Origin: Methylobacterium nonmethylotrophicum
GTDB taxonomy: Bacteria; Pseudomonadota; Alphaproteobacteria; Rhizobiales; Beijerinckiaceae
Reading direction: 5' to 3'
Assembly (NCBI RefSeq): GCF_004745635.1
Contig: NZ_SRLB01000027.1
Span: 1 to 64,000, forward strand
Length of the DNA: 64,000 nt
Position 1 is the first letter of the stretch. Each line of letters begins with the position of its first letter. Under the pieces are notes generated by a model, which saw nothing but the letters and a program-made list of their open reading frames with translations, did not search any database and was not told the origin of the DNA. The position numbers were made by a program, and so were the translations under genes. Of the stretch, positions 26,260-34,172 are shown piece by piece.

Positions 26260-27030
26260 ATGCAGCGTCTGGCCGGCAAGGTCGCCCTGGTCACGGGCGG
26301 GGCGCGGGGAATCGGGCTCGCGATCGCGCGGCGCTTCGCCCGGGAGGGCGCGGCGGCGGTGATCCTCGCCGACATCGACGTGGCCGAGGCCGAGCGCGTC
26401 GCGCCGGAGAACCCGGCCTTCCATCCATGCGCCCTCGACGTGACCCGGGACGAGGACTGGGCCCAGGCGGTCGACCGCACGGTGGCGCGCCACGGCGGCC
26501 TCGACGTCCTCGTCAACAATGCCGGCATCGCGGTGGTGGGCACGATCGAGTCCGTCACCCTCGCGGAGTGGCGCCGCGTCCAGGACATCAACGTCGACGG
26601 CACGTTCCTGGGCTGCCGCCACGCCGTCCGGGCGATGAAGCCGCCGGCGGGCCGCGGCGGGGCGATCATCAATCTCTCGTCGGTCTCCGGCATCGTCGGC
26701 GGGCACAACCTCGCGGCCTACAACGCCTCGAAGGGGGCGGTGCGGCTCCTCACCAAGTCGGTCGCCCTGCACTGCGCCCGCCAGAAATACGGCGTGCGCT
26801 GCAACTCGATCCATCCGGGCTTCACCGAGACCGACATGCTGCGCGATCTGGCCAGCGGCAGCCGCTACAGCCCGGAGGAGCTGGCTGAGCGCCTGCGCGC
26901 CGCCGTGCCTCTCGGGCGCAACGCCGCCGCCGACGAGATCGCGGGGCTCGCCGCCTACCTCGCCTCCGACGAGGCCGGCTTCGTCACCGGGGCCGAGATG
27001 GTGATCGACGGCGGCGTCACGGCGCAATAA
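26260..27030 (+). CDS. SDR family oxidoreductase
   Basis: This 256-residue classical short-chain dehydrogenase has the cofactor loop VTGGARGIGLA (residues about 10-20), NNAG (about 88), the serine in INLSSVSG and the catalytic pair YNASK. The acidic residue after the second strand (ILADID) favours NAD+. The C-terminus ends with VTGAEMVIDGG, usual for 3-oxoacyl or sugar-type SDRs. The substrate is not readable. It lies just upstream of methylsuccinyl-CoA dehydrogenase by about 110 bases but appears to be a separate unit. Confidence 0.88.
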   Translation: MQRLAGKVALVTGGARGIGLAIARRFAREGAAAVILADIDVAEAERVAPENPAFHPCALDVTRDEDWAQAVDRTVARHGGLDVLVNNAGIAVVGTIESVTLAEWRRVQDINVDGTFLGCRHAVRAMKPPAGRGGAIINLSSVSGIVGGHNLAAYNASKGAVRLLTKSVALHCARQKYGVRCNSIHPGFTETDMLRDLASGSRYSPEELAERLRAAVPLGRNAAADEIAGLAAYLASDEAGFVTGAEMVIDGGVTAQ

Positions 27031-27138
27031 TCCCCGCTCGCCAAAAAGTCGGATCCCAGCGGCAGGGTGGCCCCTCTACAGGTTGCCGTTTCGCGGCTAT
27101 TTGTATGCGCCGCAGCAAGATCGACGGAGACCTGACCG

Positions 27139-28815
27139 ATGTCCGCCCAGGCCGCCCCCGCCCCGACCGACCTCGTCACCCTCGCGCAGGAGGCGGGCCT
27201 TTCCGCGAAGGCGCTCGCCGCGGATGCCGCCCGCCGGGTGCGGGCCGGCCTCATCGGGGCCGACGGCAAGCTCTCGCCGGAGCGGCTCGAGAGCGAGCAG
27301 CACGCCGCCCACGGGCTGGCCTGGCTCTCGACCTACGCCGAGGCGATCACCCAGCTCGGCGCCTACGCGGCCCATCTCGCCGGCCAGGGTCGCCTGGGGG
27401 AGACCGAGACGCTCCTCGTGCGCATCGGCCTCGGCGAGTACCTGGAGCAGATCTTCGGCGGCATCCCGATGAGCCAGGGCGAGATGGTGCGCCCGACCTC
27501 CTCCCTCGGCCTGAAGGCCCAGGAGGTGGCGCGCCACCGCTCCGACGCCGTCGAGACGCTGATCGCCGAGGGCAACACCGCCCAGAACCGCGCCGCCCTG
27601 GTGCGGCTGATCCGCGACGGCCAGGGCTCCGCCACGATCGGCGAGACCGGCCTCGACGAGGACATGGAGGCGATCCGCACCGAGATGCGCCGCTTCGGCC
27701 AGGCCGAGGTCGCGCCCCACGCCCACGAATGGCACCAGCAGAACGCCTACATCCCGCTCGAGGTCATCGCCCAGATGGCCGAGCTCGGCGTGTTCGGGCT
27801 CACCATCCCGGAGGAATACGGCGGCATGGGCCTGCCGAAGATCTCGATGTGCGTGGTCTCGGAGGAGTTGTCGCGGGCCTATATCGGCGTCGGCTCGCTC
27901 GGCACCCGCTCGGAGATCGCCGCGGAACTCATCCTCGGCGGCGGCACCGAAGAGCAGAAGCAGCGATTCCTCCCCAGGATCGCCTCGGGCGAGGTCCTGC
28001 CGACCGCCGTCTTCACCGAGCCGAATACCGGCTCGGACCTCGCGTCGCTCCGCACCAAGGCGGTGAAGGAGGGCGACACCTGGCGGATCACCGGCAACAA
28101 GACCTGGATCACCCACCCGGTCCGGGCCGACCTGATGACCGTGCTGGTGCGCACCAAGCCCGAGGAGCCGGGCCACAAGGGCCTGTCGCTGCTGCTCGGC
28201 GAGAAGCCGCGGGGCACGGACGAGGATCCCTTCCCGGTCGAGGGCCTGTCGGGCGGCGAGATCGAGGTGCTCGGCTATCGCGGCATGAAGGAGTACGAGC
28301 TCGCCTTCGACGGGTTCGCGGTGCCGGAGGCCAACCTGCTGGGCGGCGTCGAGGGCAAGGGCTTCGCCCAGCTGATGCAGACCTTCGAATCGGCCCGCAT
28401 CCAGACCGCGGCCCGCGCCGTCGGCGTCGCCCAGTCGGCCCTCGATGTCGGCCTGCGCTACGCCGAGGAGCGGGTGCAGTTCGGCAAGCCGCTGGTCTCC
28501 TTCCCGCGGGTCGCCGACAAGCTCGCCATGATGGCGGTGGAGATCACCATCGCCCGCCAGCTCACCTACTTCGCGGCCCACCAGAAGGACGCGGGCAAGC
28601 GCTGCGACCTCGAGGCCGGCATGGCGAAGCTGCTCGCCGCCCGCGTCGCCTGGGCGGCGGCCGACAACGCCCTGCAGATCCACGGCGGCAACGGCTTCGC
28701 CCTCGAATACCCGGTGAGCCGCCTCCTCTGCGACGCCCGCATCCTGTCGATCTTCGAGGGCGCGGCCGAGATCCAGGCCCAGGTCATCGCCCGGCGGCTG
28801 CTCGAGGTGCAGTGA
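27139..28815 (+). CDS. mcd: (2S)-Methylsuccinyl-CoA dehydrogenase (ethylmalonyl-CoA pathway)
   Basis: This 558-residue flavoprotein oxidises (2S)-methylsuccinyl-CoA to mesaconyl-CoA. It has an N-terminal extension of about 170 residues not present in ordinary acyl-CoA dehydrogenases. The acyl-CoA dehydrogenase fold follows, with VFTEPNTGSDLASLRT, the C-terminal QIHGGNGFALEYPVSRLLCDAR, and a glutamate-containing FEGAAEIQ. The long N-terminus is the hallmark of this dedicated enzyme (called ibd2 or msd in Methylobacterium). Its product is the substrate of the hydratase at 0.95 kb. A perfect 18-pair hairpin follows its stop. Confidence 0.9.
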   Translation: MSAQAAPAPTDLVTLAQEAGLSAKALAADAARRVRAGLIGADGKLSPERLESEQHAAHGLAWLSTYAEAITQLGAYAAHLAGQGRLGETETLLVRIGLGEYLEQIFGGIPMSQGEMVRPTSSLGLKAQEVARHRSDAVETLIAEGNTAQNRAALVRLIRDGQGSATIGETGLDEDMEAIRTEMRRFGQAEVAPHAHEWHQQNAYIPLEVIAQMAELGVFGLTIPEEYGGMGLPKISMCVVSEELSRAYIGVGSLGTRSEIAAELILGGGTEEQKQRFLPRIASGEVLPTAVFTEPNTGSDLASLRTKAVKEGDTWRITGNKTWITHPVRADLMTVLVRTKPEEPGHKGLSLLLGEKPRGTDEDPFPVEGLSGGEIEVLGYRGMKEYELAFDGFAVPEANLLGGVEGKGFAQLMQTFESARIQTAARAVGVAQSALDVGLRYAEERVQFGKPLVSFPRVADKLAMMAVEITIARQLTYFAAHQKDAGKRCDLEAGMAKLLAARVAWAAADNALQIHGGNGFALEYPVSRLLCDARILSIFEGAAEIQAQVIARRLLEVQ

Positions 28816-28840
28816 GCCGCGGGGACGCCGAAGCCCGTTG

Positions 28841-28880
28841 ACGAGAACGGCGCGCGGGTCGCCCCGCGCGCCGTTCTCGT
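28841..28880. terminator. Perfect 18-bp hairpin between convergent genes
   Basis: The arms 28841-28858 and 28863-28880 are exact reverse complements with a four-base loop, between mcd and the convergent 59-residue ORF. It can act in both directions. There is no T-run next to the stem. Confidence 0.65.
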
Positions 28881-28899
28881 GCGATCGATCGTGCCTTGG

Positions 28900-29079
28900 T
28901 TATTTGGTGATCTTCACCGAGACCGGATCGCTCGACGGAAAGGTCTCTTCCAGGCCCTCGTCGAGACGCTCGCTCAGCTTGCCCTGCTTGTTCTCGTGGA
29001 GCGCCTTGTCGTTCGGCTGGGCGCTGTCCTGGCGAAAGCCGGGCTTGTCCTGGCTCGGGGTCTTGCTGTCGTTGGCCAT
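28900..29079 (-). CDS. Small hydrophilic protein with LDEGLEETFPSSDPVS motif
   Basis: This 59-residue protein is encoded on the minus strand from ATG 29079 (preceded by AGGAGAG, a good ribosome-binding site) to TAA 28902. It is fully hydrophilic and disordered-looking, rich in K, D, S, Q and N, and ends with the conserved-looking sequence LDEGLEETFPSSDPVSVKITK. Small proteins with a similar (D)E-x-L-(D/E)-E-T-F-P-x-S-D-P motif are common in Alphaproteobacteria, and no function is known to me. It converges on mcd, sharing a strong bidirectional hairpin. It is below the usual ORF length cut-off and would be missed by simple calling. Confidence 0.75.
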   Translation of the reverse strand: MANDSKTPSQDKPGFRQDSAQPNDKALHENKQGKLSERLDEGLEETFPSSDPVSVKITK

Positions 29080-29475
29080 CAGGCTCTCCTCGTCGCGGCG
29101 ATCCCCGTTCGGGGACGGTCTGCCCGGCTAACGCGCGGGCCCCGAGCCTGTTGCGTGCGCCAGGTGCTTAACGGGACGGTGGCGCCTCGTCGGGTAGGGT
29201 CGACCGCTGAGGCAGGATCGTCCGGGGGCAGGATATGGCGCATCTCCCCTCTCCCGTGTGGGAGAGGGGCCGGGGGTGAGGGTGACACGGTTCCGAGTGA
29301 AGCTCAGACCGTCGTGCTGGCAGCGGGACACTCGGAGCCAGTCTCAGGACCGTGTCACCCTCACGTGCGATCTTCGATCGCCATACCCCTCTCCCACACG
29401 GGAGAGGGGATCCCGCGCCTCTTCTTTCGCTCTTAGCTCCCGGACTGCCCTGCCGCCGACCGAAAGGGCCCGCCG
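29080..29475. other. Gene-free region with a nested palindrome
   Basis: The 396-base stretch upstream of the glycosyltransferase gene holds the nested inverted repeat described at 29246-29409 and the 5' region of the small minus-strand gene. No further ORF or RNA is supported. Confidence 0.5.
29246..29409. repeat. Composite palindromic element with nested inverted arms
   Basis: A 164-bp element. Outer arms 29246-29269 and 29386-29409 (24 bp each) are exact reverse complements, and each is itself a near-perfect palindrome (CCCCTCTCCCG...GAGAGGGG). Inner arms GTGAGGGTGACACGG (29276-29290) and CCGTGTCACCCTCAC (29350-29364) are also exact reverse complements. The core of about 60 bases shows no feature. 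Its layout resembles the elements in the efflux operon but the core differs. Confidence 0.8.
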
Positions 29476-30780
29476 ATGCACGTCGCCATCCTGACGAACT
29501 TCGCCACGCCGAAAGGCGGCGCCGAGAAGGTCGCGATCGAATCCGCCCGCGGCCTCGCCGAGCGCGGCGTCGCCGTCACGCTCGTCCACGGGGTCGACGG
29601 GCCGGCCGACCCGATGCTCGACCATCCCGGCATCCGCCGGGTGGGCTTGAGCCTCACCGACGTGTGGGAGCGGCCGGCCTGGCGCGGTGCGGTCGAGGGG
29701 ATCTGGAACCGCGAGGCGGGGCGGCGTCTGGAGGCTGCCCTGGCGGCCCTGCCGGACAAGCCCGACGTGCTGCACCTGCATCAGTGGACGCGCGCGCTCT
29801 CGCCGGCGATCTTTCCGGTTCTGGCGCGCAGCGGCCTTCCGGTGGCGATCACGCTGCACGATTACTTCCTGCTTTGCCCGAACGGCGTCTATTACCGCTT
29901 CGACAGGGCCGAGCCCTGCACCCTGCGCCCGTTCTCGCCACGCTGCCTTGCGGCATCGTGCGATCCGCAATCGCGGGTCCACAAGGCGGTGCGGGTGGCG
30001 CGATACTTCGCGCAATGGACGGCGCTCGCGCGCAACTTCGACCGGCTGTTGGCCGATCGCGCCCGCGTCTCCGATAGCAGCATCGATCCTCGGCCGATCG
30101 ACATCGTCCACGTCTCCGATGGCAGCCGCGCGCGGGTCGAACGGTTCGTCAGAGGCGTGTCCTTCCTCCGTCACCATCGGATCGACAACCCGGTCCGGGT
30201 CGCGCACGCTGCCCCGGCCGATCCGGCCTCCGGCGATGCCGTCGCCTTCGTCGGCCGCTTCACCCGCGAGAAGGGCGCCGACCTCGTGGCGCAGGCGGCC
30301 CACCAGGCCGGCTTGCCGTCGCTGTTCATCGGCGACGGGCCGCTCGCCGACGACTTGCGCGCCGTACCGGGAGCCGAGGTGCTCGGCTGGCGTGCGCCGT
30401 CCGAGGTCGAGGCGCTGCTGCGCCGCCGGGCCCGCGCCGTGGTCGCACCCGCGCGCTGGCTCGAGACCGGCCCGCTGACGATCTACGAGGCGCTGGCCGC
30501 CGGCATCCCGGCGGTGGCCTCCGACCGGGCGGGCGCGGGCGAGAAAATCCGCCACGGCGAGACCGGGTTCCTCGCTGCACCCGAGGCCGGAGCGCTCGCC
30601 GCGATCTTCTCCCGGCTCAAGGACGACGCCCTGGTGCGAGACCTCGGCAAGGCCGCCCATGCCCGCTACTGGGAGGCCCCGATGACCCTCGACGCCCATG
30701 CCGCGGCGCTGTGTGCCCTCTATGCCGGCATGACGGGTGCGGCCGAGGCGCCATCTTTTCAGCGCAGTGCTGTCATGTGA
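29476..30780 (+). CDS. Glycosyltransferase family 4 (GT-B) protein
   Basis: This 434-residue protein has the GT-B layout. The N-terminal Rossmann domain begins VAILTNFATPKGGAEKVAIE, with a glycine-rich loop in the family style. The C-terminal donor domain has FVGRFTREKGADLVAQAAHQAG, VLGWRAPSEVEALL and the E-x7-E-like motif ARWLETGPLTIYEALAAGIPAVA. It would transfer a sugar from an activated donor to a glycan or lipid. The acceptor is unknown. No other polysaccharide genes are adjacent. The gene follows the palindrome at 29.2-29.4 kb; the degP-like gene begins 34 bases later. Confidence 0.85.
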   Translation: MHVAILTNFATPKGGAEKVAIESARGLAERGVAVTLVHGVDGPADPMLDHPGIRRVGLSLTDVWERPAWRGAVEGIWNREAGRRLEAALAALPDKPDVLHLHQWTRALSPAIFPVLARSGLPVAITLHDYFLLCPNGVYYRFDRAEPCTLRPFSPRCLAASCDPQSRVHKAVRVARYFAQWTALARNFDRLLADRARVSDSSIDPRPIDIVHVSDGSRARVERFVRGVSFLRHHRIDNPVRVAHAAPADPASGDAVAFVGRFTREKGADLVAQAAHQAGLPSLFIGDGPLADDLRAVPGAEVLGWRAPSEVEALLRRRARAVVAPARWLETGPLTIYEALAAGIPAVASDRAGAGEKIRHGETGFLAAPEAGALAAIFSRLKDDALVRDLGKAAHARYWEAPMTLDAHAAALCALYAGMTGAAEAPSFQRSAVM

Positions 30781-30814
30781 GAGAGGGCGTCCACACCAAG
30801 GAGCCGATTTGCCG

Positions 30815-32272
30815 ATGCGCCGCCCGACGACCTCCCTGCTGCTCGCCGCGCTCCTTGTCGGGGTCGCCCATTCGGCGACCGCGCAGGCCCCGTCGGCGCC
30901 GCCCTTCCGCGCCCTGCAGGACAACCGCGCCGTGCCCGAATCGAAGGCGCAGGTGCAGCTCTCCTTCGCGCCGCTGGTCAAGCGCGCGGCGCCCTCCGTG
31001 GTCAACGTCTACGGCACCCATGTCGAGAAGCGCGCCGCCAACCGCGGCGCGATGGACGAGTTCCTGCGCCGCTTCTTCGGGGATGCCGGCCCGAACCTGC
31101 CGCAGGAGCGGGCGCAGCGGTCCCTCGGCTCGGGGGTGATCGTCGACGCCTCCGGGCTCATCGTCACCAACAACCACGTCATCGAGAACATGAACGAGGT
31201 GAAGGTGGCGCTGAACGACCGGCGCGAGTTCGAGGCGCAGATCCTGCTGCGCGACCCCCGCACCGACCTCGCCATTCTCAAGATCAAGAGCCCGAACGGC
31301 GGTCTCACGGCGATGGAGATCGGCGATTCGGAAGGCTTGCAGGTCGGCGACTTCGTGATCGCCATCGGCAATCCGTTCGGCGTCGGCCAGACGGTGACTC
31401 AAGGGATCGTCTCGGCGCTCGCCCGCACCCAGGTCGGCTCGGCCGACTACCAGTTCTTCATCCAGACCGACGCGGCGATCAACCCGGGCAATTCGGGCGG
31501 CGCGCTCGTCGACCTCAATGGCGGCCTCGTCGGCATCAACACCGCGATCTACTCGCAGTCGGGCGGCAGCCACGGCATCGGCTTCGCCATTCCCGCCAGC
31601 ATGGTCAAGGCGGTGGTCGAGACCGCCAAGGGCGGCGCCCGCACCGTGCGCCGGCCCTGGCTCGGCGCGCGCCTCCAGCACGTGACGCCGGACATCGCCG
31701 ACAGCGTTGGCCTCGACCACCCGACCGGCGTGCTGGTCGCCTCGATGCAGCCCAAGAGCCCGGCCGAGGAAGCGGGCCTCAAGCGCGGCGACGTGATCCT
31801 GGCGGTGGACGGCCAGACCGTCGACGACCCCGAAGCCTTCGGCTACCGCTTCGCGCTGAAGGGCATCAAGGGCGAGACCAAGCTGACGGTGCTGCGTGGC
31901 GCGACCCGCACGACGCTGCCGGTGCGCCTGGGGCCCGCGCCGGAGACCCGCCCGCGCGACGCGCTGAAAGTGAAGACCCGCTCGCCCTTCCTCGGCGCCA
32001 CCGCGGTCAACCTGTCGCCGGCCGTGGCGGAGGAGCTGCAACTCGACCTGCCGGCGCAGGCGCAAGCCGACGGCGTGATCATCGCCGAGGTCGAGGGCGG
32101 CACCATCGCCAACCGGGTCGGCCTGCAGAAGGGCGACGTCGTGGTGGCGGTGAACGGCGCACCGGTGGGCTCGACCAAGGATCTCGAGCGCGTCACCCGG
32201 AATACCGCCCCGACATGGGAAGTCACGATCAACCGCGGCGGTCAGCAGCTGACCTCGGTCTTCGGGGGGTAG
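30815..32272 (+). CDS. Do-family periplasmic serine protease/chaperone (DegP/DegQ-like)
   Basis: This 485-residue protein has a signal peptide cleaved after about residue 23 (ATAQ), a trypsin-like domain and two PDZ domains (about residues 275-365 and 385-480). The catalytic triad is His in VTNNHVIE, Asp in DPRTDLAIL and Ser in INPGNSGGAL. It degrades or refolds misfolded envelope proteins. ATG 30815 is preferred over 30737 because it starts the signal peptide. It follows the glycosyltransferase by 34 bases and is probably co-transcribed. Downstream lies a REP-like palindrome before the flagellar cluster. Confidence 0.93.
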   Translation: MRRPTTSLLLAALLVGVAHSATAQAPSAPPFRALQDNRAVPESKAQVQLSFAPLVKRAAPSVVNVYGTHVEKRAANRGAMDEFLRRFFGDAGPNLPQERAQRSLGSGVIVDASGLIVTNNHVIENMNEVKVALNDRREFEAQILLRDPRTDLAILKIKSPNGGLTAMEIGDSEGLQVGDFVIAIGNPFGVGQTVTQGIVSALARTQVGSADYQFFIQTDAAINPGNSGGALVDLNGGLVGINTAIYSQSGGSHGIGFAIPASMVKAVVETAKGGARTVRRPWLGARLQHVTPDIADSVGLDHPTGVLVASMQPKSPAEEAGLKRGDVILAVDGQTVDDPEAFGYRFALKGIKGETKLTVLRGATRTTLPVRLGPAPETRPRDALKVKTRSPFLGATAVNLSPAVAEELQLDLPAQAQADGVIIAEVEGGTIANRVGLQKGDVVVAVNGAPVGSTKDLERVTRNTAPTWEVTINRGGQQLTSVFGG

Positions 32273-32340
32273 GAGCGGTCGCGGGGCCCGCAGGATTCAG
32301 GCTCGTCCATTGTCGCGAGCCCAGGGTCATCCCGTCCTCG

Positions 32341-32380
32341 GCGTCATCCCGGGCTCCGCCGCGCGGCCCCGGGATGACGC
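32341..32380. repeat. REP-like GTCATCCCGGG palindrome
   Basis: Perfect 13-bp arms (32341-32353 and 32368-32380, GCGTCATCCCGGG/CCCGGGATGACGC) surround a 14-base loop. A third partial copy, GGGTCATCCCG, lies at 32324-32334. The element sits in the gap between the degP-like gene and the convergent flagellar cluster, where it could stop transcription from both sides. Confidence 0.7.
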
Positions 32381-32434
32381 TGTGAGGTTGGGAAACAGAG
32401 CGGGAATGCTGCTTCGACCATGGGACCGCGCGAC

Positions 32435-32881
32435 CTACGACCGCACCTCGCGCTTCGCCACGAAGTTGATCTCGTCCACCAGCACGTCCTTGACGACGTC
32501 GCCGCCCAGCCGCTCGTTCACCTTCGCCCGCACCTCGGCCAAGCGCTTGGTGATGTCGTATTTCGCCAGTTTGCGGAAATCGAGGGCAGGATCCGCGTAG
32601 ATCTGGCGGAAGGCCTCGTCGACCACGAAGGCGTTCGGCGGCACCGGCAGGGTGTGCATCAGCTTGGCGTCGGCGGTGAAGACCAGCACGGCGATGACGT
32701 AGCCCTGGACCTTGCCGTCGGCGATCATCGGGATGTTGATCGGGGCGAGCTTCTGGTACTGCAGCCCTTCGAGATAGGGCTCGGTCGTCTTGGTGAAGAG
32801 GCCGCCGCCGAAGGTCACCGCGCCGTAGCAGGACGCGATGGTGACGGCGCAGATCCACAGGCCGGTGATCAGGATCTTCAT
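32435..32881 (-). CDS. FliL-like membrane-anchored protein of the flagellar cluster
   Basis: This 148-residue protein has an N-terminal membrane anchor or signal (about residues 3-22) and an extracytoplasmic domain. Its C-terminal part, VRAKVNERLGGDVVKDVLVDEINFVAK, resembles the FliL pattern of a helix and a strand near the end. FliL proteins act at the motor. The resemblance is moderate, and the protein could be another flagellar-linked family. It overlaps the FlgN-like gene start by four bases and is the last gene of the leftward cluster. Confidence 0.5.
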   Translation of the reverse strand: MKILITGLWICAVTIASCYGAVTFGGGLFTKTTEPYLEGLQYQKLAPINIPMIADGKVQGYVIAVLVFTADAKLMHTLPVPPNAFVVDEAFRQIYADPALDFRKLAKYDITKRLAEVRAKVNERLGGDVVKDVLVDEINFVAKREVRS

Positions 32882-33228
32882 GACCGCAGGCTCGTCCGTG
32901 CGGAGTGGATGCTGGCCGAGTAGGTGCCGTCGGACTCGGCGGCGAGCGCCGCCTGGGCCAGGGTGTCGTCGATCTCCTCCAGCGCCCGCAGGTGCAGGGC
33001 CACGACCTCCTGGTTGCGGGCGAGCTTGTCGCGCAGGCGTGCGAGGTGGATGCCGAGGGTCGCGTCGAGGCTGGCGGGGTCGAGGCCGCGGGTGAGGCGG
33101 GTGAGCTCCAGCAGCCCCTGGCTCTTGCGGCGGTTGAGGCCGTCGAGGTCGACAGGCAGGCGGGCCTCCAGCGCCTCGGTCTCCTCCTCGATCAAGGCTT
33201 CGAGGCGCTTGACGCAGGCGAGCAGCAT
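32878..33228 (-). CDS. FlgN-like flagellar chaperone
   Basis: This 116-residue, all-helical, charged protein has the pattern LIEEETEALEARLPVDLDGLNRRKSQGLLELTRL and a C-terminal helical tail. Rhizobial FlgN-type chaperones share that layout. FlgN escorts hook-associated proteins FlgK and FlgL to the export gate, and both of those genes lie upstream in this cluster. No cysteine, signal or membrane segment is seen. It overlaps the FliL-like gene and follows the rod-binding gene after five bases. Confidence 0.65.
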   Translation of the reverse strand: MLLACVKRLEALIEEETEALEARLPVDLDGLNRRKSQGLLELTRLTRGLDPASLDATLGIHLARLRDKLARNQEVVALHLRALEEIDDTLAQAALAAESDGTYSASIHSARTSLRS

Positions 33229-33233
33229 GACCG

Positions 33234-33707
33234 TTAGACCTTCGCCGCGGGATTCGCGGCCTCCGCCGGCGCGGCGGCGGGGGGGGCCGGGTGGGCGGCG
33301 TTCAGCATCTTGGCGATGCCGAGGCCGCCGGCCTTGGCGATCTGGGTGCCGATCTGCTCGGCCAGCATCGACTTCCAGATGCCGCCGGCATTGCCCTTGC
33401 CGTACACGGTCTCGGACTTTTCCGGCATCATCGCCTCGACGAATTGCTGCAGCACCAGCCCCTCGAACTTCTTGTAGGGGTCGCTGCCGGCCCCGGTGAG
33501 GGCGGTCTGGTTCTGCAGGCCGGTGAGGGAGCCGCGGGCATCGAGCGGCATGTGGGTCGAGAGGCCGACGTCGCGCGCCGCGTCCGCGAAGGCCGTGGCG
33601 GCGGGACTGCCGGGCTGCGAGAGCTTGGCGGCGGCCTCCTGGTAGCGCGCCGGATCGGCGGCCCGGGCCACGTCGAGCACGATGTCGGAGGGCGGGGAGA
33701 TGCTCAT
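33234..33707 (-). CDS. Rod-binding protein (FlgJ N-terminal type, CheL-like)
   Basis: This 157-residue protein has the rod-binding domain: KKFEGLVLQQFVEAMMPEKSETVYGKGNAGGIWKSMLAEQIGTQIAKAGGLGIA (about residues 80-135). The muramidase domain found in enteric FlgJ is absent. In Caulobacter this kind of short protein is called CheL. It should cap or guide the growing rod, with peptidoglycan cutting provided elsewhere. N-terminal part is low-complexity, and the C-terminal tail is Ala/Pro-rich. It belongs to the compact leftward flagellar operon. Confidence 0.82.
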   Translation of the reverse strand: MSISPPSDIVLDVARAADPARYQEAAAKLSQPGSPAATAFADAARDVGLSTHMPLDARGSLTGLQNQTALTGAGSDPYKKFEGLVLQQFVEAMMPEKSETVYGKGNAGGIWKSMLAEQIGTQIAKAGGLGIAKMLNAAHPAPPAAAPAEAANPAAKV

Positions 33708-33755
33708 CGGCAGATCCGGCAGTCTGAAGGTGAACGAAGCCTTAGCGCGCCTGGC

Positions 33756-34172
33756 TTACGGGAGGCTTGCGTCGCGGCGCCCGAGCCGGGCCGCGAGCCC
33801 GTCGAGGCGCTCCAGATCCTCGCGCTTGTCCGTCTCGCGGCGATGATCGTCGGCGCGGCGCTCGGACAGGGCCTCGGCGCGCTTCCGGGCGAGCCCGCGC
33901 TCGCGCACGGCTTGCGCCTGGGCGGCGGCCTCGGCCTCGATCGCGGTAGCCTCGGCCGCCAGCCCGCGCAGGCGCTTGGCCGTCGCTTCGAGGAGCATCG
34001 GGCCGTGATCGGACGAGGCCAGAGCCGCCAGCAGCCGCGCCCGGTCGGCCTCGAGCGCCGCCGCGCGCTCGCGGGTCGCCGCGAGCGCGATCTCGGCCGC
34101 GCGCCGCATCTGCTCCTGCACGCTGACGAGGCGCCTGGCGCGCTTCAGCCGGTCGCCGGTGCTCGAGGCCAT
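33756..34172 (-). CDS. FliJ-like coiled-coil protein
   Basis: This 138-residue protein is almost wholly a charged coiled coil, Ala/Arg/Glu-rich (RLKRARRLVSVQEQMRRAAEIALAATRERAAALEADRA onward). Its length, its coiled-coil nature and its position between fliR and the rod-binding gene fit the FliJ role of coupling the ATPase FliI to FlhA. Sequence identity to FliJ is weak by eye, as is usual for this family. Its ATG at 34172 overlaps the last base of the fliR stop. Confidence 0.6.
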   Translation of the reverse strand: MASSTGDRLKRARRLVSVQEQMRRAAEIALAATRERAAALEADRARLLAALASSDHGPMLLEATAKRLRGLAAEATAIEAEAAAQAQAVRERGLARKRAEALSERRADDHRRETDKREDLERLDGLAARLGRRDASLP

